From assembly GCA_031291235.1 (NCBI GenBank), contig JARLJL010000009.1:1-64000 (forward strand): a DNA stretch of 64,000 nt, written 5' to 3'. The translations under genes and the position numbers were made by a program. Under the pieces are notes generated by a model. It ran no database searches and was not told the DNA's origin. It saw only the letters and a list, made by a program, of their open reading frames with translations. Shown here piece after piece: positions 1 through 7,019 of the stretch; the stretch's first letter is position 1, and every line of letters begins with the position of its first letter. The DNA is from Sulfuriferula sp. GTDB lineage: Bacteria; Pseudomonadota; Gammaproteobacteria; Burkholderiales; Sulfuriferulaceae.

Positions 1-341
1 CTATCTGACCCACAGGTTTAATCCCAAAGGGACTGACCTAAAGTCTAGCCGATGTCTCCCGACTCAGCCTGCTCAATCACGATGATTAGTTTACTATCAA
101 CGTTACTTGAGGTGGCGGGGGAATGATACGAGTTCTAACATTCCAACATTTTGTTGGAACACAATCGGTGTCAGGTCTTGACTTTTGCCAGTCAGACATA
201 TGAAGTTTGGTCTGCCTATGCAGCGAATTTCCAGCCTTGTCAGGCCGGGGATAGATTAAACATTACAATGTAGGGCAGAATTAAGGGTAAAACCTTGCCT
301 GTTACCTCCCAGCCCGTAGAAGGCTGAATTTTGCGATACTA
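1..341. other. Gene-free left edge
   Basis: No convincing gene is seen before ccdB. A small inverted repeat lies at 141-159 (arms TTCCAAC and GTTGGAA). Just after it, 169-188 carries a TCAGGTCTTGACTTTTG segment that I recall, without being able to check, from intergenic debris near REP-associated IS200-type transposases. The stretch may be the remnant of a mobile element or simply spacer. Nothing else is supportable. Confidence 0.4.
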
Positions 342-656
342 TCAAATTCCGGTAAACAGCAAATCCAGCGCCGCAATGATTTCGTTACGCAGCCCCTCCA
401 GAGAGGCGACTTTATCCCCCAGCGAGCGCTTCGCAATACCTGCCAGCTCGGCAGTGGACATCACCACAATCGTGCCATTGACAGTAAATTGCGGATTGAG
501 CAGCTTTGCTGCACTGCCCATTTCTTCCGCCAGCACCAGCGGCACAACTACCCGCGTCGCCAACATGTCCAGCAAATCGGCTTGCACATCAAGCAGATAA
601 GGAATCATCTTGCAGGTATCCGGATTCGGATTGCGGTAAACATCGAACTGCGCCAT
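342..656 (-). CDS. ccdB: CcdB-type toxin (DNA gyrase poison)
   Basis: This 104-residue protein matches the CcdB family in length (about 101 residues in the F plasmid) and in layout. It starts with MAQFDVYRNPNP, continues with a hydrophobic strand in VVVPLVLAEEM, then NPQFTVNG, and ends with a helix whose last residues are FTGI. The C-terminal end is the gyrase-poisoning region in the known family. The start codon overlaps the stop of the upstream antitoxin gene by one base (TGATG), the translational coupling expected of a toxin-antitoxin pair. The toxin is cytoplasmic and would trap GyrA-DNA complexes if the antitoxin is lost. It appears intact. A chromosomal rather than plasmid copy is inferred from the housekeeping genes nearby. 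Confidence 0.9.
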   Translation of the reverse strand: MAQFDVYRNPNPDTCKMIPYLLDVQADLLDMLATRVVVPLVLAEEMGSAAKLLNPQFTVNGTIVVMSTAELAGIAKRSLGDKVASLEGLRNEIIAALDLLFTGI

Positions 657-904
657 CAGAACCGCCGCAGACCGTCGCTGAAAGTGCCGTGCGTGTCGAT
701 ACGACAGTTATAGTCTTCCAGCGCATGCTGATTTTCTGCCAGCCACCGGCTGCGCTGCGCTTGGCGCACGATCTCGGCCAAATGCTGCTCCAGGGTTTGC
801 GAAAGATTGATGTTGAGCTGTTTGGCCTGCTGTAGGAGATCGGCATTGATGCTGAGATTGGCTGATTTCTTTGGAGCAGCCGGATCATAAAATATATTAC
901 CCAC
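656..904 (-). CDS. ccdA: CcdA-type antitoxin
   Basis: An 82-residue antitoxin with an N-terminal ribbon-helix-helix segment (KKSANLSINADLLQQAKQ) that should bind the operator, and a C-terminal toxin-binding tail (RWLAENQHALEDYNCRIDTHGTFSDG) matching the CcdA pattern of RWxxEN followed by a short acidic tail. The frame can be extended to an ATG at 934, but that codon lies within the promoter -10/operator region, upstream of the predicted transcription start. A GTG at 904 preceded by AAGGA seven to eight bases upstream is the better start. It neutralises CcdB and should repress its own promoter together with the toxin. Confidence 0.85.
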   Translation of the reverse strand: MGNIFYDPAAPKKSANLSINADLLQQAKQLNINLSQTLEQHLAEIVRQAQRSRWLAENQHALEDYNCRIDTHGTFSDGLRRF

Positions 905-921
905 AACGACATCCTTTGCAC

Positions 922-963
922 AATTGATGCGCATAAGCTACGCGCATCAATTACCCGTGTCAA
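922..963 (-). promoter_or_regulatory. ccdAB promoter with palindromic operator
   Basis: On the minus strand, TTGACA (958-963), a 17-base spacer and TAGCTT (935-940) form a sigma-70 promoter. An 11-bp perfect inverted repeat, AATTGATGCGC (922-932) and GCGCATCAATT (942-952), surrounds the -10 element with nine bases between the arms. This is where a ribbon-helix-helix antitoxin would bind for autoregulation. The positions also argue against the longer ccdA start at 934. Confidence 0.6.
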
Positions 964-1008
964 CAATACAGACCGCAAGCACAATGGCATACCAAAATTG
1001 CCGTCGCC

Positions 1009-1386
1009 TCATACCCCATGCTCGGCAAACACCTCTTTGGCCGCAAAAAGCCCGTTTAGCGCCGCAGGGAAGCCGGCGTAAACCGCCATCTGTATCATCG
1101 TCTCGACAATTTCCGTTCGCGTTAGGCCGACATTGAGTGCCGCTGCCAGATGCACTTTAAGCTGCGGTTGCGCGTTGCCTAACGCAGTGAGGGCCGCGAT
1201 CGTCGCCAGTTCGCGTTGTTGCAACGTCAGCCCGGGGCGCGAATAAATCTCGCCGAAGCCGAATTCGATAATGTAACGGCCGAAATCGGGGCTGATATCG
1301 GCCAGACTTGCGATCACGCGCTCGCCCGCAACGCTATCGACTTCCTTCAGGCGGCTCACGCCGCGTTCGTAAATTGTGTTTTCCAT
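1009..1386 (-). CDS. Carboxymuconolactone decarboxylase family protein
   Basis: A 125-residue all-helical protein of the carboxymuconolactone decarboxylase (CMD) family. The family signature is visible in LTLQQRELATIAALTALGNAQPQLKVHLAAALNVGLTRTEI (about residues 53-93, shown in part) followed by ETMIQMAVYAGFPAALNGL. The CxxC pair of the AhpD peroxidase branch is absent, so redox chemistry of that type is unlikely. It resembles gamma-CMD-like proteins that act on aromatic-degradation lactones, but no other protocatechuate genes are nearby, so the substrate is unknown. It is encoded directly downstream of, and overlapping by 53 bases, a MerR-type regulator gene on the same strand; the pair is probably one transcript controlled by that regulator. 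Confidence 0.8.
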   Translation of the reverse strand: MENTIYERGVSRLKEVDSVAGERVIASLADISPDFGRYIIEFGFGEIYSRPGLTLQQRELATIAALTALGNAQPQLKVHLAAALNVGLTRTEIVETMIQMAVYAGFPAALNGLFAAKEVFAEHGV

Positions 1387-1801
1387 GGTCGATGTTTTCC
1401 TCTCGCCGGTTATCGGCGGCCGCTTTCAACGTTTCTTCCATTGCCGAATACAAACCTACTTTGGCATGCAATACTGCCAGCGTATCCTGCAACGCAGTCA
1501 GCTCCGCCGCTACTGCAAACGCGTGCTGTTCCAGCATATATTTGCGCTCAGCCACACTCTCAGGATCATCCCCCCGCCGTCGCAACGCCGCATAGTGCAG
1601 CATCTGTTGTATCGGCATGCCGGTCGAACGTAATTTGATCAGAAACATTATCCAGCGCATGTCTTCAGGCCGATAAAAACGATGGCTATTGGTCTGGCGC
1701 GGGACGGGATCAATCAGCCCTATGCGTTCGTAATAACGCAAGGTATGCACGCTTAATCCGGTAGCGGCGGCAGCCTGTTGTATCGTCAAGAGTGTGGTCA
1801 T
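1334..1801 (-). CDS. MerR-family transcriptional regulator
   Basis: A 155-residue regulator with the MerR N-terminal winged helix-turn-helix: MTTLLTIQQAAAATGLSVHT, then LRYYERIGLIDPVPRQ, followed by a dimerisation coiled coil (about residues 85-130). No metal-binding cysteines occur in the C-terminal part, so it belongs to the small-molecule-sensing rather than the metal-sensing branch. The longest frame begins at 1849, but the domain begins at the ATG at 1801, directly behind a promoter whose -10 ends at 1809. The transcript would have almost no leader. It overlaps the downstream CMD gene, its likely target, and probably regulates itself through the 19-bp-spacer promoter. Confidence 0.85.
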   Translation of the reverse strand: MTTLLTIQQAAAATGLSVHTLRYYERIGLIDPVPRQTNSHRFYRPEDMRWIMFLIKLRSTGMPIQQMLHYAALRRRGDDPESVAERKYMLEQHAFAVAAELTALQDTLAVLHAKVGLYSAMEETLKAAADNRREENIDHGKHNLRTRREPPEGSR

Positions 1802-1808
1802 GGAATAA

Positions 1809-1839
1809 ATGATAGAAGTTCGAGTGCGCTCGAAGTCAA
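1809..1839 (-). promoter_or_regulatory. MerR-type promoter with 19-bp spacer and dyad
   Basis: On the minus strand, TTGACT (1834-1839) and TATCAT (1809-1814) are separated by 19 bases, the stretched spacer typical of MerR-activated promoters. The spacer holds the dyad TTCGAG-4-CTCGAA (1819-1834), where a MerR dimer would bind and realign the two elements. The -10 ends eight bases before the ATG at 1801, so the mRNA should be leaderless or nearly so. Confidence 0.65.
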
Positions 1840-2018
1840 GTGTAACCAAATATTATTCCGGCTTCGTTATTCCTACCTGAATATCCAGTCGACACATACA
1901 ATGAGTTAACAATTTAGACCCGTCCCAATTAATTTCCGTATATAGTAATTAATTTGGTTTAGTCTTGTTCAAACCAATACTTTTACTTCATTATTCCAAT
2001 AATCGAGAGGCGCTATCC

Positions 2019-2639
2019 ATGAAAACAAAATTGGCAATAATTACGCTGGCGCTGATCCCGACTTTGGCTCAGGCAAATGAGTTTGAAGGGTTTAATGTCG
2101 GACTGGGGGTGGGGTATGTGCAACCCAAAGTTACCTATACAGATAATATTTCCGGTTACTACCAGTGGGACAAGAGCGATTATGTGTTTCAGGTCGATGC
2201 CGGGTACGACAAGGCAATTAGCGATAAATGGCTGATCGGAATCGGTGTCAGCATGGATCTGAACAACACGAACGCCGGCACGCAAAATGCGGCTTATGGG
2301 CCCATTGAAGCTATGTTGAAGGAGCACTACGCCGTCTACCTTCAACCGACCTTGATGATAGACAACACGTCTGCGGTGTTTGCAAAGATCGGCTACCACG
2401 CTATCAAGGTAAACGCGATCGGATTGCCCGGAGCCCGCTGGCTTGACGACAAGTTCCGCACGCAAGGCATCGGATATGGCATAGGCTACAAGCGATTCGT
2501 TAGCAAAAAGCTTTTTGCACAGGCTGAAATACAAGTCGTCGATTACGATGACAAATTATTGACCGATAACGCCGGTTATAACTGGAGTTATCAGCAAAAA
2601 ACTACTGCCGGTATCTTGACGTTAGGCTACAAGTTTTAA
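2019..2639 (+). CDS. Small outer-membrane beta-barrel protein
   Basis: A 206-residue precursor starting MKTKLAIITLALIPTLAQAN, a clear Sec signal peptide cut after AQA. The mature part alternates polar and hydrophobic residues in short strands (for example FNVGLGVGYV, YVFQVDAGYD, LIGIGVSMDL, GYGIGYKRFV) and ends in GILTLGYKF, the terminal-phenylalanine signal for BAM insertion. It resembles OmpA/OmpW-size eight-stranded barrels, but I cannot name a family. The frame could extend to 1965; the ATG at 2019 is chosen because GAGAGG lies eight bases upstream and the signal peptide begins there. It is a single-gene unit followed by a strong hairpin. Confidence 0.75.
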   Translation: MKTKLAIITLALIPTLAQANEFEGFNVGLGVGYVQPKVTYTDNISGYYQWDKSDYVFQVDAGYDKAISDKWLIGIGVSMDLNNTNAGTQNAAYGPIEAMLKEHYAVYLQPTLMIDNTSAVFAKIGYHAIKVNAIGLPGARWLDDKFRTQGIGYGIGYKRFVSKKLFAQAEIQVVDYDDKLLTDNAGYNWSYQQKTTAGILTLGYKF

Positions 2640-2939
2640 ACCAGCGGGGTACGGATGGGTGGTGCTGAGCCAGGCCCATCCGTACCCCCGCTTCATTAGC
2701 GCCACCCCTGCCGCAGCACACCTTTATCTATCCATACCAAGTTTTCCGTCTCTGCAAACCAACCTTGCATGCTAAAACACGTGCATGACCACGGCTTGAC
2801 ACATAGGCGACATAACCCCTGTCATTTGTAACAACTTGACACAATTTGGAACATTTAAGAAATACTTAATATTCATGAAATCGGAAGGAAATAATCATTC
2901 TCTAATATACCAATTTTAATTCCTGACAATTCGCTTACT
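2640..2939. other. Intergenic region upstream of exbD
   Basis: After the hairpin at 2646-2688 no gene is visible. Three imperfect Pho-box-like units, TTGACAC (2796), GCGACAT (2807) and CTGTCAT (2819), are spaced 11 and 12 bases apart, followed by a TTGACA at 2836-2841. No good -10 lies at the proper distance, so the promoter of the exbD-tonB block is not fixed. The exbD ATG at 2940 has no clear Shine-Dalgarno sequence. Confidence 0.35.
2646..2688 (+). terminator. Hairpin terminator after the outer-membrane protein gene
   Basis: A 14-bp perfect stem (2646-2659 GGGGTACGGATGGG, 2675-2688 CCCATCCGTACCCC) with a 15-base loop lies seven bases after the stop codon. No good U-tract follows, so it may terminate weakly or mainly protect the 3' end. 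Confidence 0.55.
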
Positions 2940-3347
2940 ATGCGTCGCTGGCAAGACACCCCCCGCAGCAAGGCCCGTATCGAGATCATCCCGATGATAG
3001 ACGTGATGATGTTCCTGCTGGTTTTCTTTGTACTGATTAGCCTCAACGTCATTCCCGCACAAGGCCTGAAAACTCAATTACCTCAATCCGGCCACACCGA
3101 ACCGATACGTTCGGTGCGCAATGTCGTGGTCACGCTGATAGGCGATAGCACACTGCAGCTTGAAGGCAAGCCGGTCACGCTGGAAACACTGCCGGATGCA
3201 TTGAATGCATTGCGTAACGAGCACACCCAACTCAGCATTATTATCAACGGCGATAAAGCCGCCAGTCTGCAATCGCTGGTTAACGTGATGGATGTGCTCA
3301 AAACGCACGGCTTCGATTCGCTTTCCATTGCAGCGAAGCAACGCTGA
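2940..3347 (+). CDS. exbD: ExbD/TolR-family energy transducer
   Basis: A 135-residue inner-membrane protein with the ExbD layout. It has a short basic N terminus (RRWQDTPRSKARIEIIP), one transmembrane helix that opens with the proton-path aspartate (PMIDVMMFLLVFFVLIS, about residues 19-35), and a periplasmic domain of about 95 residues ending in a helix. With ExbB it forms the proton-driven motor that energises TonB. ExbB is encoded separately, downstream of the receptor gene at 6456. The stop codon abuts the tonB start at 3347. The order exbD-tonB-receptor-exbB is unusual, because exbB normally precedes exbD. No obvious ribosome-binding site precedes the ATG. Confidence 0.9.
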   Translation: MRRWQDTPRSKARIEIIPMIDVMMFLLVFFVLISLNVIPAQGLKTQLPQSGHTEPIRSVRNVVVTLIGDSTLQLEGKPVTLETLPDALNALRNEHTQLSIIINGDKAASLQSLVNVMDVLKTHGFDSLSIAAKQR

Positions 3348-4057
3348 TGCTGATCGATCTCCTGTACCGCACGCGCTCCTGGCTAGCCGGCATGCCCAGC
3401 CTGATCTTCATCGCGCTGGCATTATTCTGGACCAGTCAGGTCGCGCCGTTGAAGCTCAAACCGAAACCCAAACCGCCCATGCAGCTGCGCATGGTCGAGT
3501 TGCCGCCGCCTGAACCGGTAGTACAGTCGCAACCCAAGCCGATTACGCCGCCGCGCCCCGAACCTGTCAAACCTGTGCCGCCCAAGGCCGTCCCTGTGCC
3601 ATCGCCTGCGCCGACCATTCCCACCGCGATAGCGGCACCGGTCGCTGCAACGCCTGCACCAACCGTCAACGCTGCCGTAGCGACGCCGCAACCGGCTCCG
3701 CAGCCGAAACACGTCGCGGATACGCCGCCCCCGCCGCCGGCACCCGTCAGTAACAATGCAGCAGACGGCTATATCGCCAAATTACGCACTTATATCGACA
3801 GCAGCAAACGCTATCCCACCGGACGCGAAGCCAGCCTGATGCGGCCCGCGGGCATGGTGCGCATCTGGCTGGAACTGGATCGCAACGGGCATCTGCTCGA
3901 TTCCGGCATAGAGCAGAGCTCGCATTCCATGCTGCTCGACCACGCAGCGCTCTCCACCGTGCGCCGCGGCGAATACCCCAGTTTTCCGGCCGATGTCTGG
4001 CCGGGTGGTAACAGCCACCGATTCACTGTTGATATCAATTACACGCCAGCAAGCTAA
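3347..4057 (+). CDS. tonB: TonB energy-transducing protein
   Basis: A 236-residue protein with a single N-terminal membrane anchor (about residues 15-31, MPSLIFIALALFWTSQV) and a long proline/lysine-rich spacer (about 38-145, with KPKPKPP, EPVKPVPP and PPPPPAP runs) to cross the periplasm. Its C-terminal TonB domain contains YIAKLRTYIDSSKRYP followed by REASLMRPAGMVRIWLELD. It transmits energy from ExbBD to the TonB box of the receptor encoded next. It overlaps the exbD stop, giving coupling. The placement beside one receptor suggests a dedicated rather than general TonB. Confidence 0.9.
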   Translation: MLIDLLYRTRSWLAGMPSLIFIALALFWTSQVAPLKLKPKPKPPMQLRMVELPPPEPVVQSQPKPITPPRPEPVKPVPPKAVPVPSPAPTIPTAIAAPVAATPAPTVNAAVATPQPAPQPKHVADTPPPPPAPVSNNAADGYIAKLRTYIDSSKRYPTGREASLMRPAGMVRIWLELDRNGHLLDSGIEQSSHSMLLDHAALSTVRRGEYPSFPADVWPGGNSHRFTVDINYTPAS

Positions 4058-4086
4058 TTTCACTTTAACCAGACAGGGAGATAGAA

Positions 4087-6417
4087 ATGTTCAAACGCAA
4101 AATCATTCCGGTGCTCATTACCGGCCTGCTCAGTTCCGGCATCGCCTGGACAGGCACAACCCAGGCTGAGGAAACCACCAGCAATGTAGGTCAGATCGAC
4201 GTACAGGGCGATGACAGCTACGGTTCCGGCCAGATCGTGCCGGAGGAATCCAGCAAGGCGCGTAGCGAAGTCAACAAAAGCTATCTGGAAAAACAGGTAC
4301 CTACCAGCAGCCCCTATCAAAGCATCAGCATGCTGCCGGGCGTCAACGCCAGCTCCCAGGATGCTACCGGCCTGTTCGGCGGCAACTTGACCATACGCGG
4401 CTTTAACAGTAATCAGATCGGCTTTACCATCGACGGCGCACCGGTCAACGACTCCGGCAACTTTGCGGTCTATCCGCAGGAGTATGTGGACATTGAAAAC
4501 ATGGAGCAGATTTTCGTAACCCAGGGCTCCACCGACACCGATGCACCGCACATCGGCGCAACGGGCGGCAATATCGGTATCGTATCGGGCGATCCGACTG
4601 ACACGACGCAAGTCATGGGCGAACAAACATTCGGCGACCTGCGCATGTACAAGAGTTTTGCGCGCCTGAATACAGGACTATTCGCCAACGGCACGACCAA
4701 GGCCTACCTCTCGTTCTCCAAGGCCGGGGTCGACAAATGGCGCGGCAATGGTAATGCAGACCGCAATCATATCGACGCTAAAGTAGTGACGAAAATAGCG
4801 CCCGGCAGCCAGATATCCGTGGGCGTCATGTATAACGATGCGGTCAACAATTTCTTCAAGAACGAAACGCTGAGCAACTACAATACCCAAAGCTATTACT
4901 ACGACTATGCAACGACATTCCCAGGCCGCATTGCAGCTGTAAACGGCACGGCTCAGGATGAATCGGTTTCCGTCAACGGCGTATCGCGTGCCGATTACTA
5001 CGCACTGCAAGTCAACCCGTTCAAGAACACGCTGTTGACCGCCAAAGGCAACTTCCAGCTGAACGACTCCTGGCGTCTGGACGTGGAACCGTACTACTGG
5101 CACGGCTACGGCAATGGCAGCTTCGGTACCACTCTGCAGGAATCGGCCGGTACCGGCGTGACCAAAGTACAGGATTTGAACGGCGACGGCGACACACTGG
5201 ATAAAGTGCTGATGTATCGCTCCTCCATCACCAAGACCAACCGTCCCGGCGCAACCGTCAAGCTCAACTGGCAGAACGACATGCACAAGGTCGCCTTCGG
5301 TCTGTGGCTGGAACGCGCCGAGCACCTCCAGACCCAGCCGTTCTCCAAGGTCGGCGCCAACGGCATGCCGCTGGATATCTGGGGCGAGAGCTATCTGGCA
5401 CTGGACGGCAACGGCAATGTCTACCAGGGCCGCAACCAGAAAACCATCACCACGGTCACGCAACCCTTCGTTACCGACACGATTTCGCTGGACAACGACA
5501 AGGTCAAGCTGATGCTGGGCCTGCGCATGCCGCATGCGGTTCGCGACGGCACCAACTACGCCAGTGCGGGTACCGGGCTGACCAGTTATTTTACGGCGTC
5601 GCAAACCTATAGCGAAACGCTGCCAAGCGTAGGCGCAACCTATCAGCTCTCGCAAAAACAGCAGCTGTTTGCCAACGTCACCAAAAATTTCCGTGCGCCA
5701 GCCAACTACACGCTGTATGAATCGGGCAACGCACAGAATCTGCAACCGGAAACGGCTGTCAATTATGACGTAGGCTACCGCTTCCAGGGCGACATGCTGA
5801 CTTCGTCGGCCACCGTGTTCTATACCGACTTCAAGAACCGCCAGGCTTCCTCCAAGGATTCTACCGGTTCGTCCATCACCTACAACGTCGGCAATGTACG
5901 CGATTACGGCGTCGAACTTGAAACCGGCACGCGCCCTGTCAACGGGTTCAGCGTATACGGCTCGCTGACTTACACCAGCTCCGTCATGCTGTCGGATTTC
6001 GCCACCTACGACGCCTCGCATAACCCGGTTATTCTGCCGACTTCCGGCAAGACTTTTGTCGATACGCCGACATGGCTGGCGGGGTTAGGCTTGAGCTATG
6101 CGAAAAACAGGTTCTTCGCCGATTTCAAAACCCGCTATACCGGCATGCGCTACTCGAGCTTGATGAACGACGAACAGATTCCCGGCTTCGTCACTGCCGA
6201 CGTGTCCATGGGTTATCGCTTCAAGGACGTCAGCTTCATGAAGAACCCCATGTTGCGCTTTAACATCGCCAACCTGTTCGACAAGCATTACCTGAACTCG
6301 ATCCAGAGCACCCAGACCAACGCACTGGCCTATGGCACCCTGGCTGGAACGTCACCGACCTATTTGCCGGGCGCACCGCGGTTTGCCAGCGTAACCTTGT
6401 CGGCTGATTTCAAATAA
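4087..6417 (+). CDS. TonB-dependent outer-membrane receptor
   Basis: A 776-residue receptor with a signal peptide (MFKRKIIPVLITGLLSSGIA, then WTGTTQA). A plug domain (about residues 35-170) contains the typical LPGVNASS, LTIRGFNSNQIGFTIDG and MEQIFVTQGSTDT motifs. A 22-strand barrel runs to the C terminus, including RAPANYTLYESGN and LQPETAVNYDVGYRF, which match the conserved TBDR barrel signature. It begins 29 bases after tonB with a good GGGAG site. The substrate cannot be read from sequence. The neighbouring PhoD-like and phosphodiesterase-type phosphatases suggest a phosphorylated organic compound or its metal complex. Siderophore or vitamin B12 uptake remains possible, though no matching ABC transporter is nearby. 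Confidence 0.9.
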   Translation: MFKRKIIPVLITGLLSSGIAWTGTTQAEETTSNVGQIDVQGDDSYGSGQIVPEESSKARSEVNKSYLEKQVPTSSPYQSISMLPGVNASSQDATGLFGGNLTIRGFNSNQIGFTIDGAPVNDSGNFAVYPQEYVDIENMEQIFVTQGSTDTDAPHIGATGGNIGIVSGDPTDTTQVMGEQTFGDLRMYKSFARLNTGLFANGTTKAYLSFSKAGVDKWRGNGNADRNHIDAKVVTKIAPGSQISVGVMYNDAVNNFFKNETLSNYNTQSYYYDYATTFPGRIAAVNGTAQDESVSVNGVSRADYYALQVNPFKNTLLTAKGNFQLNDSWRLDVEPYYWHGYGNGSFGTTLQESAGTGVTKVQDLNGDGDTLDKVLMYRSSITKTNRPGATVKLNWQNDMHKVAFGLWLERAEHLQTQPFSKVGANGMPLDIWGESYLALDGNGNVYQGRNQKTITTVTQPFVTDTISLDNDKVKLMLGLRMPHAVRDGTNYASAGTGLTSYFTASQTYSETLPSVGATYQLSQKQQLFANVTKNFRAPANYTLYESGNAQNLQPETAVNYDVGYRFQGDMLTSSATVFYTDFKNRQASSKDSTGSSITYNVGNVRDYGVELETGTRPVNGFSVYGSLTYTSSVMLSDFATYDASHNPVILPTSGKTFVDTPTWLAGLGLSYAKNRFFADFKTRYTGMRYSSLMNDEQIPGFVTADVSMGYRFKDVSFMKNPMLRFNIANLFDKHYLNSIQSTQTNALAYGTLAGTSPTYLPGAPRFASVTLSADFK

Positions 6418-6424
6418 CACTTAC

Positions 6425-6458
6425 AGGAGGCCGGGGCCAGCCCCCGGCAGATACCATG
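6425..6458 (+). promoter_or_regulatory. Shine-Dalgarno separated from the exbB start by a hairpin
   Basis: AGGAGG (6425-6430) is 25 bases from the exbB ATG at 6456, too far for normal initiation. Between them a GC stem forms (6430-6436 GCCGGGG with 6442-6448 CCCCGGC, loop 6437-6441). Folding it leaves an effective spacing of about seven bases. No closer Shine-Dalgarno sequence or alternative start is seen in frame. Confidence 0.45.
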
Positions 6459-7019
6459 CATTTCGATATACAACTGTTGCACAGCATCATTTTTTACCTG
6501 CTTTACGGTCTGGCGGCATTGGTCACCTTCATTGCCGTCGAACGCTTTATCTTTTACATCTACACCATGCGTCACGCCCAGCGCCTGCACCATACGCCGG
6601 ATGAAGCGCACGGCAGCAACGTGGCAGCCGAAGTGGTACGCCAGGTGCGCGACGGACAGAAAACGCCGCGCGAGGGCATGGAAGACCTGACCGAATCCAT
6701 CTACATCAAGGCGCGTACCCATCTGGTTCGCCACCTGTGGGCGCTGGACACCATCGTCACCGCCGCGCCGCTGCTGGGGCTGATAGGCACCATTTTCGGC
6801 ATTATCGACACCTTTGCCGCACTGGCGCATTCCGGGATTTCCGATCCTTCCGCAGTCAGCGCCGGCATAGGTACTGCGCTGTACGCCACCGCGCTGGGCA
6901 TAGGCGTGGCGTTATACGGGCTATTTTTCTACAATCTGTTTCAGGAACGCGTAGAGCGTATCGGCGACCAGATCAAGCTGCTCATCCTCCACCATAGTCA
7001 GGAAATCAATTATGCGTAA
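6456..7019 (+). CDS. exbB: ExbB/TolQ/MotA-family proton channel protein
   Basis: A 187-residue inner-membrane protein with three transmembrane helices: about residues 9-33 (IIFYLLYGLAALVTFIAVERF), 100-120 (AAPLLGLIGTIFGIIDTF) and 133-160 (AGIGTALYATALGIGVALYG). The two C-terminal helices carry the MotA/TolQ/ExbB signature. It should pair with the ExbD encoded at 2940 and drive the TonB encoded at 3347. It follows the receptor gene by 38 bases, and its end overlaps the phosphatase gene start by eight bases. That ties the motor and the phosphatase into one transcript. Confidence 0.9.
   Translation: MHFDIQLLHSIIFYLLYGLAALVTFIAVERFIFYIYTMRHAQRLHHTPDEAHGSNVAAEVVRQVRDGQKTPREGMEDLTESIYIKARTHLVRHLWALDTIVTAAPLLGLIGTIFGIIDTFAALAHSGISDPSAVSAGIGTALYATALGIGVALYGLFFYNLFQERVERIGDQIKLLILHHSQEINYA

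Noticed and set aside
4678-6021. Long open frame on the minus strand (447 codons) opposite the TonB-dependent receptor
   Set aside because: It has no recognisable domain, low-complexity Val/Arg/Gly composition, and is the mirror of a clear receptor gene; a GC-rich shadow frame.
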